Below are positions 27,949-36,575 of a stretch of 64,000 nucleotides of DNA, piece after piece. A program made the position numbers and the translations under genes. This stretch comes from an uncultured Macellibacteroides sp. (lineage in GTDB: Bacteria; Bacteroidota; Bacteroidia; Bacteroidales; Tannerellaceae): assembly GCF_963667135.1 (NCBI RefSeq), contig NZ_OY762974.1:1798001-1862000 (forward strand), written 5' to 3'. The notes beneath the pieces are model-generated. The model saw nothing but the letters and a program-made list of their open reading frames with translations, made no database searches and had not been told where the DNA came from. How positions within the stretch are numbered: position 1 is the stretch's first letter; the number at the start of each line of letters is the position of its first letter.

Positions 27949-28497
27949 ATGATTGTAGCAAATCAAAAACGTAAAGAGAATATTGCTGAGTATTTGCTGT
28001 ACATGTGGCAGGTTGAAGACCTGATACGTGCCAGCAATTTCGATATGGAAACCATCCGCAAGCAGGTGGTAGACCGCTATGAACAACCTGCGGAAGTTAA
28101 GGAAGAGATAGCCCGGTGGTACGAAGAACTAATAGAGATGATGCGTACCGAAGGTGTAAAGGAAGAAGGACACATTCAGCTGAATAAGAATGTTATTATT
28201 GTTCTGACCGATCTTCATCTGCGCTTGCTAAAAACTCCTAAAGAGATGATTTATGGTGCGGTTTATTATAAAACACTTCCCTACATTGTTGAGCTGCGAA
28301 GTAAGTCGGGACACGCAAATATTCCTGAACTTGAAACTTGCTTTTCGGCTGTTTACGGGTATATACTGCTTAAAATGCAGCAGAAACCTGTTAGCGACGA
28401 AACGATGGAAGCCATTAAACAAATAAGTACTTTTTTGGGAATCCTGTCTGATAAATACCGGCTCGAAAAAGAAGGAAAATTAGAAATAGAAGAATAA
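27949..28497 (+). CDS. DUF4924 family protein
   Basis: A 182-residue, mainly helical cytoplasmic protein with the family's opening pattern KRKENIAEYLLYMWQVEDLI and later NVIIVLTDLHLRLLKTP. DUF4924 proteins are typical of Bacteroidales and have no known function. It begins 3 bases after the Mur-ligase-like gene and ends 9 bases before rfbD, so it is part of a tight operon. Co-occurrence with cell-envelope genes is the only functional hint. Confidence 0.8.
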   Translation: MIVANQKRKENIAEYLLYMWQVEDLIRASNFDMETIRKQVVDRYEQPAEVKEEIARWYEELIEMMRTEGVKEEGHIQLNKNVIIVLTDLHLRLLKTPKEMIYGAVYYKTLPYIVELRSKSGHANIPELETCFSAVYGYILLKMQQKPVSDETMEAIKQISTFLGILSDKYRLEKEGKLEIEE

Positions 28498-28506
28498 GAT
28501 CATTCG

Positions 28507-29382
28507 ATGAAACATATATTGGTAACAGGAGCAAACGGTCAGCTTGGCAACGAAATAAGGTTGCTTGCACCGAGGTATCCTCAGTTCGCTTTTTTCTTTA
28601 CGGATGTGGATACGTTGGATATCTGCGATAAAGAAGGGTTAATGGCATACATGGCCTCGAATAAGATAGATTATGTACTGAACAGCGCTGCCTACACGGC
28701 AGTAGATGCCGCCGAAGATAACTATGCTCTATGCGAACGAATTAATCGTGATGCTGTAGGTAATCTTGGCGAAGCCGCTGTTAAGCAAGGGGCGAAGGTG
28801 ATTCATGTGTCTACCGACTATGTATTCGATGGAACATCCTGTAAACCTTATAAGGAGAACGACCAAACCTGCCCGGTTTCGGCTTACGGACGAACAAAGC
28901 TTGCCGGCGAAGAAGCTCTTTTTGCTGCTTGTCCAGCTTCGGTAGTGCTTCGTACTGCCTGGCTTTATTCGCCCTTTGGCAATAACTTTGTAAAGACGAT
29001 GCTTCGTTTGGGAAAAGAAAAGGAACAATTAACCGTGGTGTTCGATCAGGTTGGTTCACCAACCTATGCTGCCGATCTTGCCGAAGCAATGCTTTCGGTA
29101 GTAGAACAAGCAGAAAACGGACACTTTGAGGCAGGCATATACCACTATTCGAACGAAGGAGTTTGCAGCTGGTATGATTTTACGGTAAAGATTCATCAAT
29201 TGGCCGGAATTACAACATGCAAGGTGTTACCGGTCGGATCGGAATCTTATCCCACTAAAGCCAGTCGCCCGCACTACAGTGTACTGAATAAAGGCAAGAT
29301 AAAAGAAGTTTATAAGCTGGAAATTCCCCATTGGGAAACCAGTCTGCGGTTGTGTATTGAAAGACTGACCGCACAAGTTTAA
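28507..29382 (+). CDS. rfbD: dTDP-4-dehydrorhamnose reductase
   Basis: A 291-residue short-chain dehydrogenase/reductase of usual length. It shows the NAD(P)-binding [10 protein letters not shown] motif, [16 protein letters not shown]-like ([16 protein letters not shown]), the catalytic [11 protein letters not shown] and Tyr-x-x-x-Lys as YGRTKLAGE. It carries out the last step of dTDP-L-rhamnose synthesis. No rfbA, rfbB or rfbC lies next to it, so the pathway is split. It sits in a tight operon with DUF4924 upstream and prfC 25 bases downstream. Confidence 0.93.
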   Translation: MKHILVTGANGQLGNEIRLLAPRYPQFAFFFTDVDTLDICDKEGLMAYMASNKIDYVLNSAAYTAVDAAEDNYALCERINRDAVGNLGEAAVKQGAKVIHVSTDYVFDGTSCKPYKENDQTCPVSAYGRTKLAGEEALFAACPASVVLRTAWLYSPFGNNFVKTMLRLGKEKEQLTVVFDQVGSPTYAADLAEAMLSVVEQAENGHFEAGIYHYSNEGVCSWYDFTVKIHQLAGITTCKVLPVGSESYPTKASRPHYSVLNKGKIKEVYKLEIPHWETSLRLCIERLTAQV

Positions 29383-29407
29383 GTATATACATTATTATTA
29401 TATAGAA

Positions 29408-30988
29408 ATGAGTCAGTTTTCAGAAGAGATCAGAAAGAGAAGAACCTTTGCTATTATCAGTCACCCCGATGCGGGAAAGACAACCCTTACCGAAAAGCTT
29501 TTGCTATTCGGGGGAGCTATCCATGTGGCTGGTGCGGTAAAATCGAACAAGATTAAGAAGACCGCCACATCCGACTGGATGGAGATTGAAAAGCAACGTG
29601 GAATCTCGGTTGCCACTTCCGTAATGGGATTCAACTACGACGATTATAAGATCAACATTCTTGACACTCCGGGTCACCAGGACTTTGCGGAAGATACCTT
29701 CCGTACCCTTACGGCAGTAGACAGTGTTATCATTGTTGTAGATGTAGCAAAAGGTGTTGAGACTCAGACAAGGAAACTGATGGAAGTTTGCCGCATGCGC
29801 AAAACCCCCGTAATTGTTTTTGTAAACAAGCTCGACCGTGATGGAAAGGACCCTTTCGATTTACTCGACGAAATAGAAGAAGAACTTCAAATAAAGGTAC
29901 GCCCCTTAAGTTGGCCAATTGATATGGGACAACGCTTCAAAGGCGTATACAATATTTATGAACAGAAATTAAACCTCTATACTCCAAGCAAACAATTTGT
30001 TACAGAGAATGTAGAGTTCAAGGATATTAACAATCCGGAACTGGAAGACCATATTGGAGCTCCGCTTGCCGTTAAGTTACGCAGTGACATCGAACTGATT
30101 GATGGCGTTTACCCCGAATTTGATGTTAACACTTACCTTGATGGAGATGTGGCTCCCGTATTTTTTGGTTCGGCGTTTAATAACTTTGGGGTAAAGGAAT
30201 TGCTCGATTGCTTTGTGCGAATCGCTCCATTCCCTCGTCCGGTGCAAGCTATTGAACGGAAAGTAGATCCGGAAGAGGATGCTTTCTCCGGATTTGTATT
30301 TAAGATTCATGCCAACATGGATCCGAATCACCGCAGTTGTATCGCCTTTGTAAAGATATGTTCCGGACGTTTCGAGCGAAACGCCAACTACAAGCATATC
30401 CGTCATGGCAAGATGATGCGCTTTAGTAGTCCAACAGCCTTTATGGCTCAAAAGAAAGAAGTGCTTGATGAGGCATTTGCCGGCGATATAGTTGGTTTAC
30501 CTGATACCGGAAACTTTAAAATCGGAGATAGCCTTACGGCAGGCGAAGATCTTCACTTCAAAGGATTGCCAAGCTTCTCGCCCGAAATGTTCAAATACAT
30601 TGAAAACGACGATCCGATGAAAACCAAGCAGCTCAATAAGGGTATTGATCAGCTGATGGACGAAGGGGTTGCCCAGTTGTTTATTAATCAGTTTAACGGA
30701 CGAAAGATAATCGGAACGGTGGGCCAGCTGCAGTTCGAAGTAATTCAGTACCGCTTGTTACACGAATACGGAGCACAGTGTCGTTGGGAACCTATAAGTC
30801 TTTATAAAGCCTGCTGGATAGAAAGTGACAATGCCGAAGTATTCGCTAACTTTAAAAAGAGGAAAGCGCAGTATATGGCGGTAGACCGATCAGGAAGAGA
30901 TGTATATCTGGCCGATTCAAGCTATGTACTGATGATGGCACAGAATGATTTTCCGCAAATCAAATTCCATTTCACATCGGAATTCTAA
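29408..30988 (+). CDS. prfC: Peptide chain release factor 3
   Basis: A 526-residue translational GTPase matching RF3 in length. The G1 motif is [16 protein letters not shown]3 is [14 protein letters not shown] and G4 is NKLDRDG. The remaining domains contain the RF3-typical GAAFKPV-like ([19 protein letters not shown]) and [20 protein letters not shown]. It releases RF1 and RF2 from the ribosome after termination. RF3 rather than EF-G is supported by length and the SRRTF-like N-terminus ([11 protein letters not shown]). It is the last gene of the operon. Confidence 0.96.
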   Translation: MSQFSEEIRKRRTFAIISHPDAGKTTLTEKLLLFGGAIHVAGAVKSNKIKKTATSDWMEIEKQRGISVATSVMGFNYDDYKINILDTPGHQDFAEDTFRTLTAVDSVIIVVDVAKGVETQTRKLMEVCRMRKTPVIVFVNKLDRDGKDPFDLLDEIEEELQIKVRPLSWPIDMGQRFKGVYNIYEQKLNLYTPSKQFVTENVEFKDINNPELEDHIGAPLAVKLRSDIELIDGVYPEFDVNTYLDGDVAPVFFGSAFNNFGVKELLDCFVRIAPFPRPVQAIERKVDPEEDAFSGFVFKIHANMDPNHRSCIAFVKICSGRFERNANYKHIRHGKMMRFSSPTAFMAQKKEVLDEAFAGDIVGLPDTGNFKIGDSLTAGEDLHFKGLPSFSPEMFKYIENDDPMKTKQLNKGIDQLMDEGVAQLFINQFNGRKIIGTVGQLQFEVIQYRLLHEYGAQCRWEPISLYKACWIESDNAEVFANFKKRKAQYMAVDRSGRDVYLADSSYVLMMAQNDFPQIKFHFTSEF

Positions 30989-31020
30989 AAGAAATTGTTT
31001 GACTTGATTATATGATCAGA

Positions 31021-31062
31021 AACAGGCAGCCTAAGTAGTTCACTACTCATGGTTGCCTGTTT
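31021..31062 (+). terminator. prfC terminator (nested hairpin)
   Basis: AACAGGCAGCC (31021-31031) pairs with GGTTGCCTGTT (31051-31061) through one G-T pair, and an inner GTAGT/ACTAC stem closes the loop. A T-rich tail follows. Confidence 0.7.
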
Positions 31063-31086
31063 ACTTTTTAGCCGGAAAAAAGAAAC

Positions 31087-31494
31087 TTAATCTTTCTTTT
31101 TCGACATCGAAATCTCAATAATAAAAGAGATAATTAATCCTAAACCTCCAAACAACAACACAGATGCTCCGTACACAATACCGGAAACCTCGTGCATATT
31201 CCATTCGTCTCCATAGTGAATGTAAGGAATAGTGTTTACATTGATAATAAATCCGATAAGTAAACCTAAACCTACTCCGGCAAGCAGTAAACCTGCCTTG
31301 AGACTTGAAAACGAGAATTTCTTTGCATAACTTGGTAAACTCAGTTTGCCTTCAAAAGCAGAAGCATCCAGTTTGTCACCAATCTTTTCGATAATTGCCA
31401 TACGCTCGTTACGTCGTACAAATAGTTCGAACAAGCCGTAAATGCCAGCGCAAATAATTACCATAACGGCGGGAATTGTAATAAAGTCTAACAT
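31087..31494 (-). CDS. DUF6249-like small inner-membrane protein
   Basis: A 135-residue protein with three hydrophobic segments (about 4-25, 70-90 and 107-128) and basic loops: ELFVRRNERMAIIEKIGDKLD after the first helix and a KKKD tail. The shape matches the DUF6249 family of small membrane proteins found beside ECF sigma factors in Bacteroidota; the family call is tentative. It is divergent from the sigma factor gene, and its upstream region carries the same TGTAACC-N15-CGTC motif, suggesting control by that sigma factor. Confidence 0.6.
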   Translation of the reverse strand: MLDFITIPAVMVIICAGIYGLFELFVRRNERMAIIEKIGDKLDASAFEGKLSLPSYAKKFSFSSLKAGLLLAGVGLGLLIGFIINVNTIPYIHYGDEWNMHEVSGIVYGASVLLFGGLGLIISFIIEISMSKKKD

Positions 31495-31545
31495 AGCTGT
31501 ACTTTTTAAATTTTTAATTGATTTGTTTGATCCTTTGCTTCTTTT

Positions 31546-31571
31546 GACGCACCTGTTTCGTAAAGGTTACA
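31546..31571 (-). promoter_or_regulatory. Candidate ECF-sigma promoter of the DUF6249-like gene
   Basis: On the minus strand TGTAACC (31571-31565), a 15-base spacer and CGTC (31549-31546) match an AAC/CGT-type ECF promoter. The same motif with identical spacing precedes the sigma gene. Confidence 0.5.
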
Positions 31572-31644
31572 AACAGAGCAATAAATCTTCAAAAACGTTT
31601 CTCTTTTAATTATATGCATCTTTTTATTTATTTTTTACCCAAAG

Positions 31645-31670
31645 TGTAACCAAACAGCGTAACTTGCGTC
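31645..31670 (+). promoter_or_regulatory. Candidate autoregulatory ECF-sigma promoter
   Basis: TGTAACC (31645-31651), a 15-base spacer and CGTC (31667-31670) lie just before the sigma gene (start 31683). An overlapping TAACTTGC at 31660-31667 could be a housekeeping -7 box. Confidence 0.5.
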
Positions 31671-31682
31671 CATAGATATGAG

Positions 31683-32237
31683 ATGGAATTATACACAGAT
31701 ACATACTACATCCAACGCGTCCTTTCGGGGGATACAGCCTGTTTTGCCTGTTTGCTGGATAAATACAGCACGCAGGTGTACAGTCTTATCTTCAGGGTGG
31801 TGCGAAACCGGGAAGATGCAGAGGAGCTTTCGCAAGATGTGTTTGTAAAAGCATTCCGTTCGCTGCAGGCTTTTAAGGGCGATTGCAGCTTTTCTACATG
31901 GATTTACAGGATCGCATACAATACGGCGGTGTCTCATACCCGGAAAATTCGCTATGAGTTTCTGGCTATTGAAGACAATCAGCTAAGTAATGTATCAGAA
32001 GAAGAAGTATCCGAAATGTTGGGTCAGGTACAGAACGACGAACAAATCGAACTGCTTGAGAGAGCACTCGATGCAATTCCCGCAGACGAAAGAGCCATTG
32101 TTCTGCTCTTCTATATGCAGGAGAAAAGTGTGGATGAGGTTTCTGCCATTACAGGATTAACTCCGTCGAACGTAAAAACCAAACTACACAGAACCCGAAA
32201 GAAATTATTTTTGTTATTAAAAGAAATGGAGGATTAA
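31683..32237 (+). CDS. ECF-type RNA polymerase sigma factor
   Basis: A 184-residue sigma-70 family protein of ECF size. Region 2 reads LIFRVVRNREDAEELSQDVF and FSTWIYRIAYNTAVSH; region 4 (about 120-180) has AIVLLFYMQEKSVDEVSAIT and PSNVKTKLHRTRKKL, a normal helix-turn-helix. There is no long extension. It probably directs transcription from AAC/CGT-type promoters, of which two occur in its own divergent upstream region. The small membrane protein encoded 4 bases downstream is the likely antagonist. Confidence 0.93.
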   Translation: MELYTDTYYIQRVLSGDTACFACLLDKYSTQVYSLIFRVVRNREDAEELSQDVFVKAFRSLQAFKGDCSFSTWIYRIAYNTAVSHTRKIRYEFLAIEDNQLSNVSEEEVSEMLGQVQNDEQIELLERALDAIPADERAIVLLFYMQEKSVDEVSAITGLTPSNVKTKLHRTRKKLFLLLKEMED

Positions 32238-32241
32238 ACGC

Positions 32242-32607
32242 ATGAACACTACTTCAAATAAAAAAGAAATAATGGAAGGCCTTTTTAAACAGCTTGATAA
32301 AGGATCCTTACCCCCTGCATTCCGTACGAATGTAATGAATCAGGTTTTTGCCGAAGCGGCGCGTGCCGGAAAGAAAAAGGAACGCATCGGACTGGCGGCA
32401 GTGAGTGCGGCCTCTTTGTTGCTAATTGGTCTGGCTGTTTTTGCCTTTATTTATACGGATACACTACTCCCGAAGATAACAATTCCGGAGCAACCCCTTA
32501 CTGTTTTCTATCTTTTCATTACCATCCTGGTCGCTATTCTGCTTTTGGCCGACTATAAATTTCGCGTGTTTTTCAGGCGTAAATATCAAAAAAGTGAGAC
32601 GGAATAG
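32242..32607 (+). CDS. Small two-helix membrane protein, possible anti-sigma factor
   Basis: A 121-residue protein with a hydrophilic N-terminal segment (about 1-50, FKQLDKGSLPPAFRTNVMNQV) followed by two hydrophobic helices at about 54-74 and 86-106. It starts 4 bases after the sigma gene. The layout (cytoplasmic N-terminus plus membrane anchor) and the position are typical of anti-sigma factors, but there is no zinc-binding HxxxCxxC motif and I recognise no family, so the role is inferred from context only. Confidence 0.65.
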   Translation: MNTTSNKKEIMEGLFKQLDKGSLPPAFRTNVMNQVFAEAARAGKKKERIGLAAVSAASLLLIGLAVFAFIYTDTLLPKITIPEQPLTVFYLFITILVAILLLADYKFRVFFRRKYQKSETE

Positions 32608-32608
32608 C

Positions 32609-32638
32609 TTGTTAATCAGAAAAAAAGGATTAAATTTG
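32609..32638 (+). promoter_or_regulatory. Promoter of rpsA
   Basis: TTG (32609-32611), a 19-base spacer and TAAATTTG (32631-32638) match the consensus closely. The leader before the ATG at 32710 is about 65 bases. Confidence 0.7.
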
Positions 32639-32709
32639 CACCCAGTTTTTGAGATAAGACAATATAATGTCCAATTTACTAATTAACAAACAGTATTAAC
32701 AATTAAAGA

Positions 32710-34518
32710 ATGGAAAATTTGAAGAACATTATGCCAGTCGACAATTTCGATTGGGATGTATTCGAACAAGGCGAAACTTACGGAAATGTAAGTAAAGATG
32801 ATCTTGTAAAAACTTATGACGAATCTTTGAGCACCGTAAAGGACAAAGAAGTAGTTATGGGTACTGTAACCTCGTTAAACAAACGTGAAGTCGTTGTTAA
32901 CATTGGTTTCAAATCAGACGGTGTTGTGTCTATGGCAGAATTCCGCTACAATCCTGAACTAAAGGTAGGCGACGAAGTAGAAGTTTACATCGAAAGTCAG
33001 GAAGACAAAAAAGGACAATTAATCCTTTCTCACAAGAAAGCTCGTGCAACCCGTTCTTGGGATCGCGTAAACGAAGCGCTTGAGAAAGACGAAATCATCA
33101 AGGGCTTTATCAAATGCCGTACAAAGGGTGGTATGATCGTAGACGTATTCGGAATCGAAGCATTCTTGCCAGGTTCTCAGATCGACGTGAAGCCTATCCG
33201 CGATTACGATGTATTTGTTGGTAAGACTATGGAATTCAAGATTGTTAAAATCAATCAGGAATTCAAAAACGTTGTTGTTTCTCACAAAGCTCTTATTGAA
33301 GCTGAACTTGAACAACAGAAGAAAGACATTATTTCTAAGCTTGAAAAAGGACAGGTACTTGAAGGTACTGTTAAAAACATCACTTCATACGGTGTATTCA
33401 TCGACTTGGGTGGCGTTGACGGCTTAATCCACATCACTGACCTTTCTTGGGGTCGTGTATCTCATCCGGAAGAAATCGTTACATTGGACGAAAAGATTAA
33501 CGTTGTTATCCTTGACTTCGATGACGAAAAGAAACGTATCGCTCTTGGTTTGAAGCAACTTACTCCGCACCCATGGGATGCTTTGGATGCTAACCTTAAG
33601 GTTGGTGACAAGGTTAAGGGTAAGGTAGTTGTTATGGCTGATTACGGTGCATTTATCGAAATCGCTGCCGGTGTTGAAGGTTTGATTCACGTTTCTGAAA
33701 TGTCTTGGACACAGCACTTACGTAGCGCTCAGGACTTCATGAAGGTGGGCGACGAAATCGAAGCTGTTATCCTTACTTTGGATCGCGACGAACGCAAAAT
33801 GTCTCTTGGTATCAAACAATTGAAGTCTGATCCATGGGAAAACATCGAAACTCGTTTCGCTGTAGGTTCTAAGCATGCTGCTAAGGTTCGTAACTTCACT
33901 AACTTCGGTGTATTCGTAGAAATCGAAGAAGGTGTAGACGGTTTGATTCACATCTCTGACCTTTCTTGGACAAAGAAAATCAAACACCCAAGCGAATTCA
34001 CACAGATTGGTGCAGAAATCGAAGTTCAGGTTCTTGAAATCGATAAGGAAAACCGTCGTTTGAGCTTAGGTCACAAGCAATTGGAAGAAAATCCTTGGGA
34101 TGTATTCGAAACAATCTTCACAGTTGGTTCAGTACACGAAGGAACAATCATCGAAGTATTAGACAAGGGTGCTGTTGTTTCATTGCCTTACGGTGTTGAA
34201 GGTTTCGCTACTCCAAAACACCTTGTAAAGGAAGATGGCTCACAAGCTGTTGCCGAAGAAAAGATGGAATTCAAGGTAATCGAATTCAATAAGGAAGCAA
34301 AACGTATCATTCTTTCTCATAGCCGTATTTTCGAAGACGAACAAAAGGGTGCAAAGAAAGAAACTGCTGCTGCTGCCGGCGAAAAGAAACCAGCTGCTGC
34401 TAAGCGTCATAAGAAAGAAGACGAAGGTTCTCAGGTTGTATCAGGTTCAGTAGAAAAAACTACACTTGGTGACATCGAAGAACTTGCTGCATTGAAAGAA
34501 AAACTTTCAGGTAAGTAA
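32710..34518 (+). CDS. rpsA: 30S ribosomal protein S1
   Basis: A 602-residue protein made of six S1 (OB-fold) repeats, each with the pattern G-x-V-x-x-x-x-x-F/Y-G-x-F/V-V-x-L/I (for example ITSYGVFIDLGGVDGLIHIT and FTNFGVFVEIEEGVDGLIHI). The N-terminal repeats bind the ribosome and the later ones bind mRNA. A Lys/Ala/Glu-rich tail (about residues 550-580) is specific to this clade. S1 recruits mRNA, which matters in Bacteroidota where Shine-Dalgarno signals are weak. The gene is monocistronic, with a consensus promoter and a strong terminator. Confidence 0.97.
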   Translation: MENLKNIMPVDNFDWDVFEQGETYGNVSKDDLVKTYDESLSTVKDKEVVMGTVTSLNKREVVVNIGFKSDGVVSMAEFRYNPELKVGDEVEVYIESQEDKKGQLILSHKKARATRSWDRVNEALEKDEIIKGFIKCRTKGGMIVDVFGIEAFLPGSQIDVKPIRDYDVFVGKTMEFKIVKINQEFKNVVVSHKALIEAELEQQKKDIISKLEKGQVLEGTVKNITSYGVFIDLGGVDGLIHITDLSWGRVSHPEEIVTLDEKINVVILDFDDEKKRIALGLKQLTPHPWDALDANLKVGDKVKGKVVVMADYGAFIEIAAGVEGLIHVSEMSWTQHLRSAQDFMKVGDEIEAVILTLDRDERKMSLGIKQLKSDPWENIETRFAVGSKHAAKVRNFTNFGVFVEIEEGVDGLIHISDLSWTKKIKHPSEFTQIGAEIEVQVLEIDKENRRLSLGHKQLEENPWDVFETIFTVGSVHEGTIIEVLDKGAVVSLPYGVEGFATPKHLVKEDGSQAVAEEKMEFKVIEFNKEAKRIILSHSRIFEDEQKGAKKETAAAAGEKKPAAAKRHKKEDEGSQVVSGSVEKTTLGDIEELAALKEKLSGK

Positions 34519-34537
34519 TCATCTGTTTTTATCATAC

Positions 34538-34570
34538 AAAAAGGAGATCTCCGTTGGGGATCTCCTTTTT
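34538..34570 (+). terminator. rpsA terminator
   Basis: AAAAAGGAGATC (34538-34549) pairs with GATCTCCTTTTT (34559-34570), followed by further T. Perfect 12-bp stem. Confidence 0.9.
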
Positions 34571-34653
34571 TCGTTTCAGATAGTATTTATTGCCAAATCA
34601 TCTGTTATCTATCACTAACTGATCGGAATCCCTTTCCTGGAGCGGCTTTAGGC

Positions 34654-34700
34654 GGTGGGAGATGGGTTGTGACAGATGCTTCGGATCTCTCACCTGTCAC
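34654..34700 (+). other. Interleaved inverted repeats (pseudoknot-like)
   Basis: GGTGGGAGAT (34654-34663) can pair with ATCTCTCACC (34685-34694, one G-U), and GTGACAG (34669-34675) with CTGTCAC (34694-34700). The order left1-left2-right1-right2 is that of an H-type pseudoknot or of two alternative hairpins. Confidence 0.45.
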
Positions 34701-34795
34701 CTTCCCGGAATCATACCTTGCGTCCGGTCCTACATTCTTTAATCCTTCCCAACCGATAAAGTATCCTGAACACTACTATAAACTAGACCCTAGAC

Positions 34796-34909
34796 TACGA
34801 ACATCTATTTGTTTGCCATATGGATACTTTTCATTCAACAGCTGTGGAATGAAAGGTATCCATATGTTGACCTTGCGTTTGACAATTGGCAAACGAATAG
34901 ATGTTCGTA
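34796..34909 (+). repeat. Long imperfect inverted repeat (about 41-bp arms)
   Basis: The left arm (34796-34836) pairs with two right segments: 34847-34865 (inner 19 bp) and 34888-34909 (outer 22 bp). A 22-base insertion (34866-34887) interrupts the right arm. The two mismatches are both U-G in a plus-strand RNA but A-C in the minus-strand RNA. The loop is 10 bases (34837-34846). Confidence 0.8.
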
Positions 34910-34981
34910 TACAAAGGGATTAATGACTACGGGCAGCAAAGTAGATTATAGTGAGCCCGATGTTAGTTGCCGGAGTGTATG

Positions 34982-35674
34982 CTACAGAATCTCCTTGATA
35001 TCGATTAGCTTGCGAATGGTGTAAGTTGGTTCAAAGCTTTTGGCAGGTAACCCTTCCGGATTATACCAAAGCTGATCCATTCCGGCATTATAGGCACCGG
35101 CAATATCTGCGTCCCAACTGTCGCCTATCATTAAAGACTGACTGCGGCGTGAATTGGTATTGATAAGCGCAAAGTCGAAAATTTGTTTGTGGGGTTTGTT
35201 AATACCGGCATCTTCGGAGAGGATCATTCGTTCGATATAGGGCGAAAGTCCGGCGTTGGATAGTTTTTTTGATTGTACCTCCCTGAATCCGTTGGAAAGA
35301 ATAAACAACCGGTAGCCGGCCGACTTAAGGTGATCCAATGCTTCGATCGTACCCGGAATAAGACGAGTCTTTAACGTTGTGCGATTCAGAAAATCCCTGT
35401 TAAGCGCAATTACATAAGCAGAATCCGAAATGCCAAACGGTCTAAGTATATGCAGGAATCGCTCCACAATGAGGGTTTGTTTGTCGATCGTTCCCTCGCG
35501 GTATTGCTCCCACAAAGAGAGGTTGTTGGGCATGTAAGTGGCAAAAAAAGCCTCGAAGGAGGCGTAAAACCGATCAAACTTGTAATCGGTATACACTTCT
35601 TCGAGGCATTCTTTATTGTTATGATACGTATCCCAGAGGGTATCGTCCAGATCAATGAATAAATTCTTGTACAT
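34982..35674 (-). CDS. yjjG: YjjG-family HAD nucleotidase
   Basis: A 230-residue HAD-superfamily phosphatase. Motif I is FIDLDDTLWDT at the N-terminus, motif II is FILSNG, and motifs III/IV are NKPHKQIFDFAL and LMIGDSWDADIAGA. The helical cap (about 20-90) and length match the YjjG group, which dephosphorylates non-canonical pyrimidine nucleoside monophosphates and cleans the nucleotide pool. The substrate within the group is inferred by similarity. It begins 7 bases after the coiled-coil lipoprotein gene ends on the same strand. Confidence 0.85.
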   Translation of the reverse strand: MYKNLFIDLDDTLWDTYHNNKECLEEVYTDYKFDRFYASFEAFFATYMPNNLSLWEQYREGTIDKQTLIVERFLHILRPFGISDSAYVIALNRDFLNRTTLKTRLIPGTIEALDHLKSAGYRLFILSNGFREVQSKKLSNAGLSPYIERMILSEDAGINKPHKQIFDFALINTNSRRSQSLMIGDSWDADIAGAYNAGMDQLWYNPEGLPAKSFEPTYTIRKLIDIKEIL

Positions 35675-35681
35675 CAGTCAA

Positions 35682-36554
35682 TCATCCAACTTCAATTACA
35701 AGATACTTGCCCAGACTCCAGAATTGTTTTACATCTGTAATCTTAAGAGTAAGATTTCCATCTTCATCTTTATCTAATTGATAAGAACCTTGCGGATGAT
35801 TTGATTTCAGCTTAGCCTTTGCTGAGAACAATGGAATTTCAGTTACTTCACGAATGTCGATAGTAATGAAATAGTCTTTATTGAATCCGCTTTGTAAAAC
35901 TTTTGATTTGGCAAATACGCCACCGCCACTAAGAATCTTCTGATCTTTAAGTTCCTTTGATGTGCCGAAGCAATAGTATGCTGTGTTCAAGGCTTTATCC
36001 TGAGCATGTAGCTTTTCTGATTGAGATGCAGTAGTAGCAGAAAGACTTTCGACATCTTCAGTCAACGATCCAACCATTTCGTCAAGTTCCTGAATACGAA
36101 CATTCTTGTTGGCTAAATCTTCTTGCAAAGCAACAACCATAGCTGTTTTTTGATCTAATTCGGAAGAAAGACGATCCAGCGTTTTCTTTAGCTCGGCAGA
36201 TTTGAATCCGCTTGATTTCAACTGAGCCTGCAACTTGGCAATCTGTTCTTTGTTCTTCTTCAATGTTTCTGTAACCAGTTGCATATTGCTGCGGATCTGT
36301 TCCTTGCTGTTCTGATTAAGTTCAGCTCCACCTTGTTGCTGCATGGACAAATAGTTTTCTGCATCCCGAATAGATTGGAAATTGGTTTCCACTTCATTCA
36401 GTATGGATAGCATTTCATTTAATTCGGTAGAAGATTTTGCGTTTTCTAATTTAAGCGAGTCATTCTCTGCCTGCAATTGTTTGTAATCCGCAGAATTTTG
36501 TCCGCAAGAGGCAAACATAACTGCGCAAATAAGTAAAACTAGTCCTTTTTTCAT
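35682..36554 (-). CDS. Coiled-coil lipoprotein, unknown function
   Basis: A 290-residue lipoprotein with lipobox MFASC (Cys17) followed by GQNSADYKQ, not acidic. Residues 25-185 are a long coiled coil with heptad Leu and Lys/Glu (LQAENDSLKLENAKSSTELN; LSSELDQKTAMVVALQEDLA). The C-terminal 95 residues form a small beta-rich domain (DYFITIDIREVTEIPLF; ITDVKQFWSLGKYLVIEV). It probably spans the periplasm as a structural or scaffold protein. It lies between rsmI and yjjG on the same strand, and I do not recognise a named family. Confidence 0.75.
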   Translation of the reverse strand: MKKGLVLLICAVMFASCGQNSADYKQLQAENDSLKLENAKSSTELNEMLSILNEVETNFQSIRDAENYLSMQQQGGAELNQNSKEQIRSNMQLVTETLKKNKEQIAKLQAQLKSSGFKSAELKKTLDRLSSELDQKTAMVVALQEDLANKNVRIQELDEMVGSLTEDVESLSATTASQSEKLHAQDKALNTAYYCFGTSKELKDQKILSGGGVFAKSKVLQSGFNKDYFITIDIREVTEIPLFSAKAKLKSNHPQGSYQLDKDEDGNLTLKITDVKQFWSLGKYLVIEVG

Positions 36555-36575
36555 GTTTCGATTGAATCTTTTTAA

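Larger units (their letters stand above)
34571..34981. other. Gene-free stretch with strong secondary-structure signals
   Basis: About 410 bases between the rpsA terminator and the yjjG stop. I see no convincing gene: an 84-codon frame at 34669-34923 runs through the long inverted repeat and has no recognisable family. The stretch contains a possible pseudoknot (34654-34700) and the long inverted repeat (34796-34909). It may be a degenerate mobile element or a structured RNA. Confidence 0.6.

Noticed and set aside
31660-31667. TAACTTGC as the only promoter of the ECF gene
   Set aside because: No -33 element stands at a suitable distance; the AAC/CGT motif explains the region better, so it is noted as an alternative only.
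34669-34923. 84-codon plus-strand frame starting MTDASDLSPV
   Set aside because: It crosses the long inverted repeat, has no recognisable family and its composition looks non-coding.
34571-34981. tRNA or known riboswitch in the gene-free stretch
   Set aside because: No cloverleaf or known riboswitch core could be found by eye.
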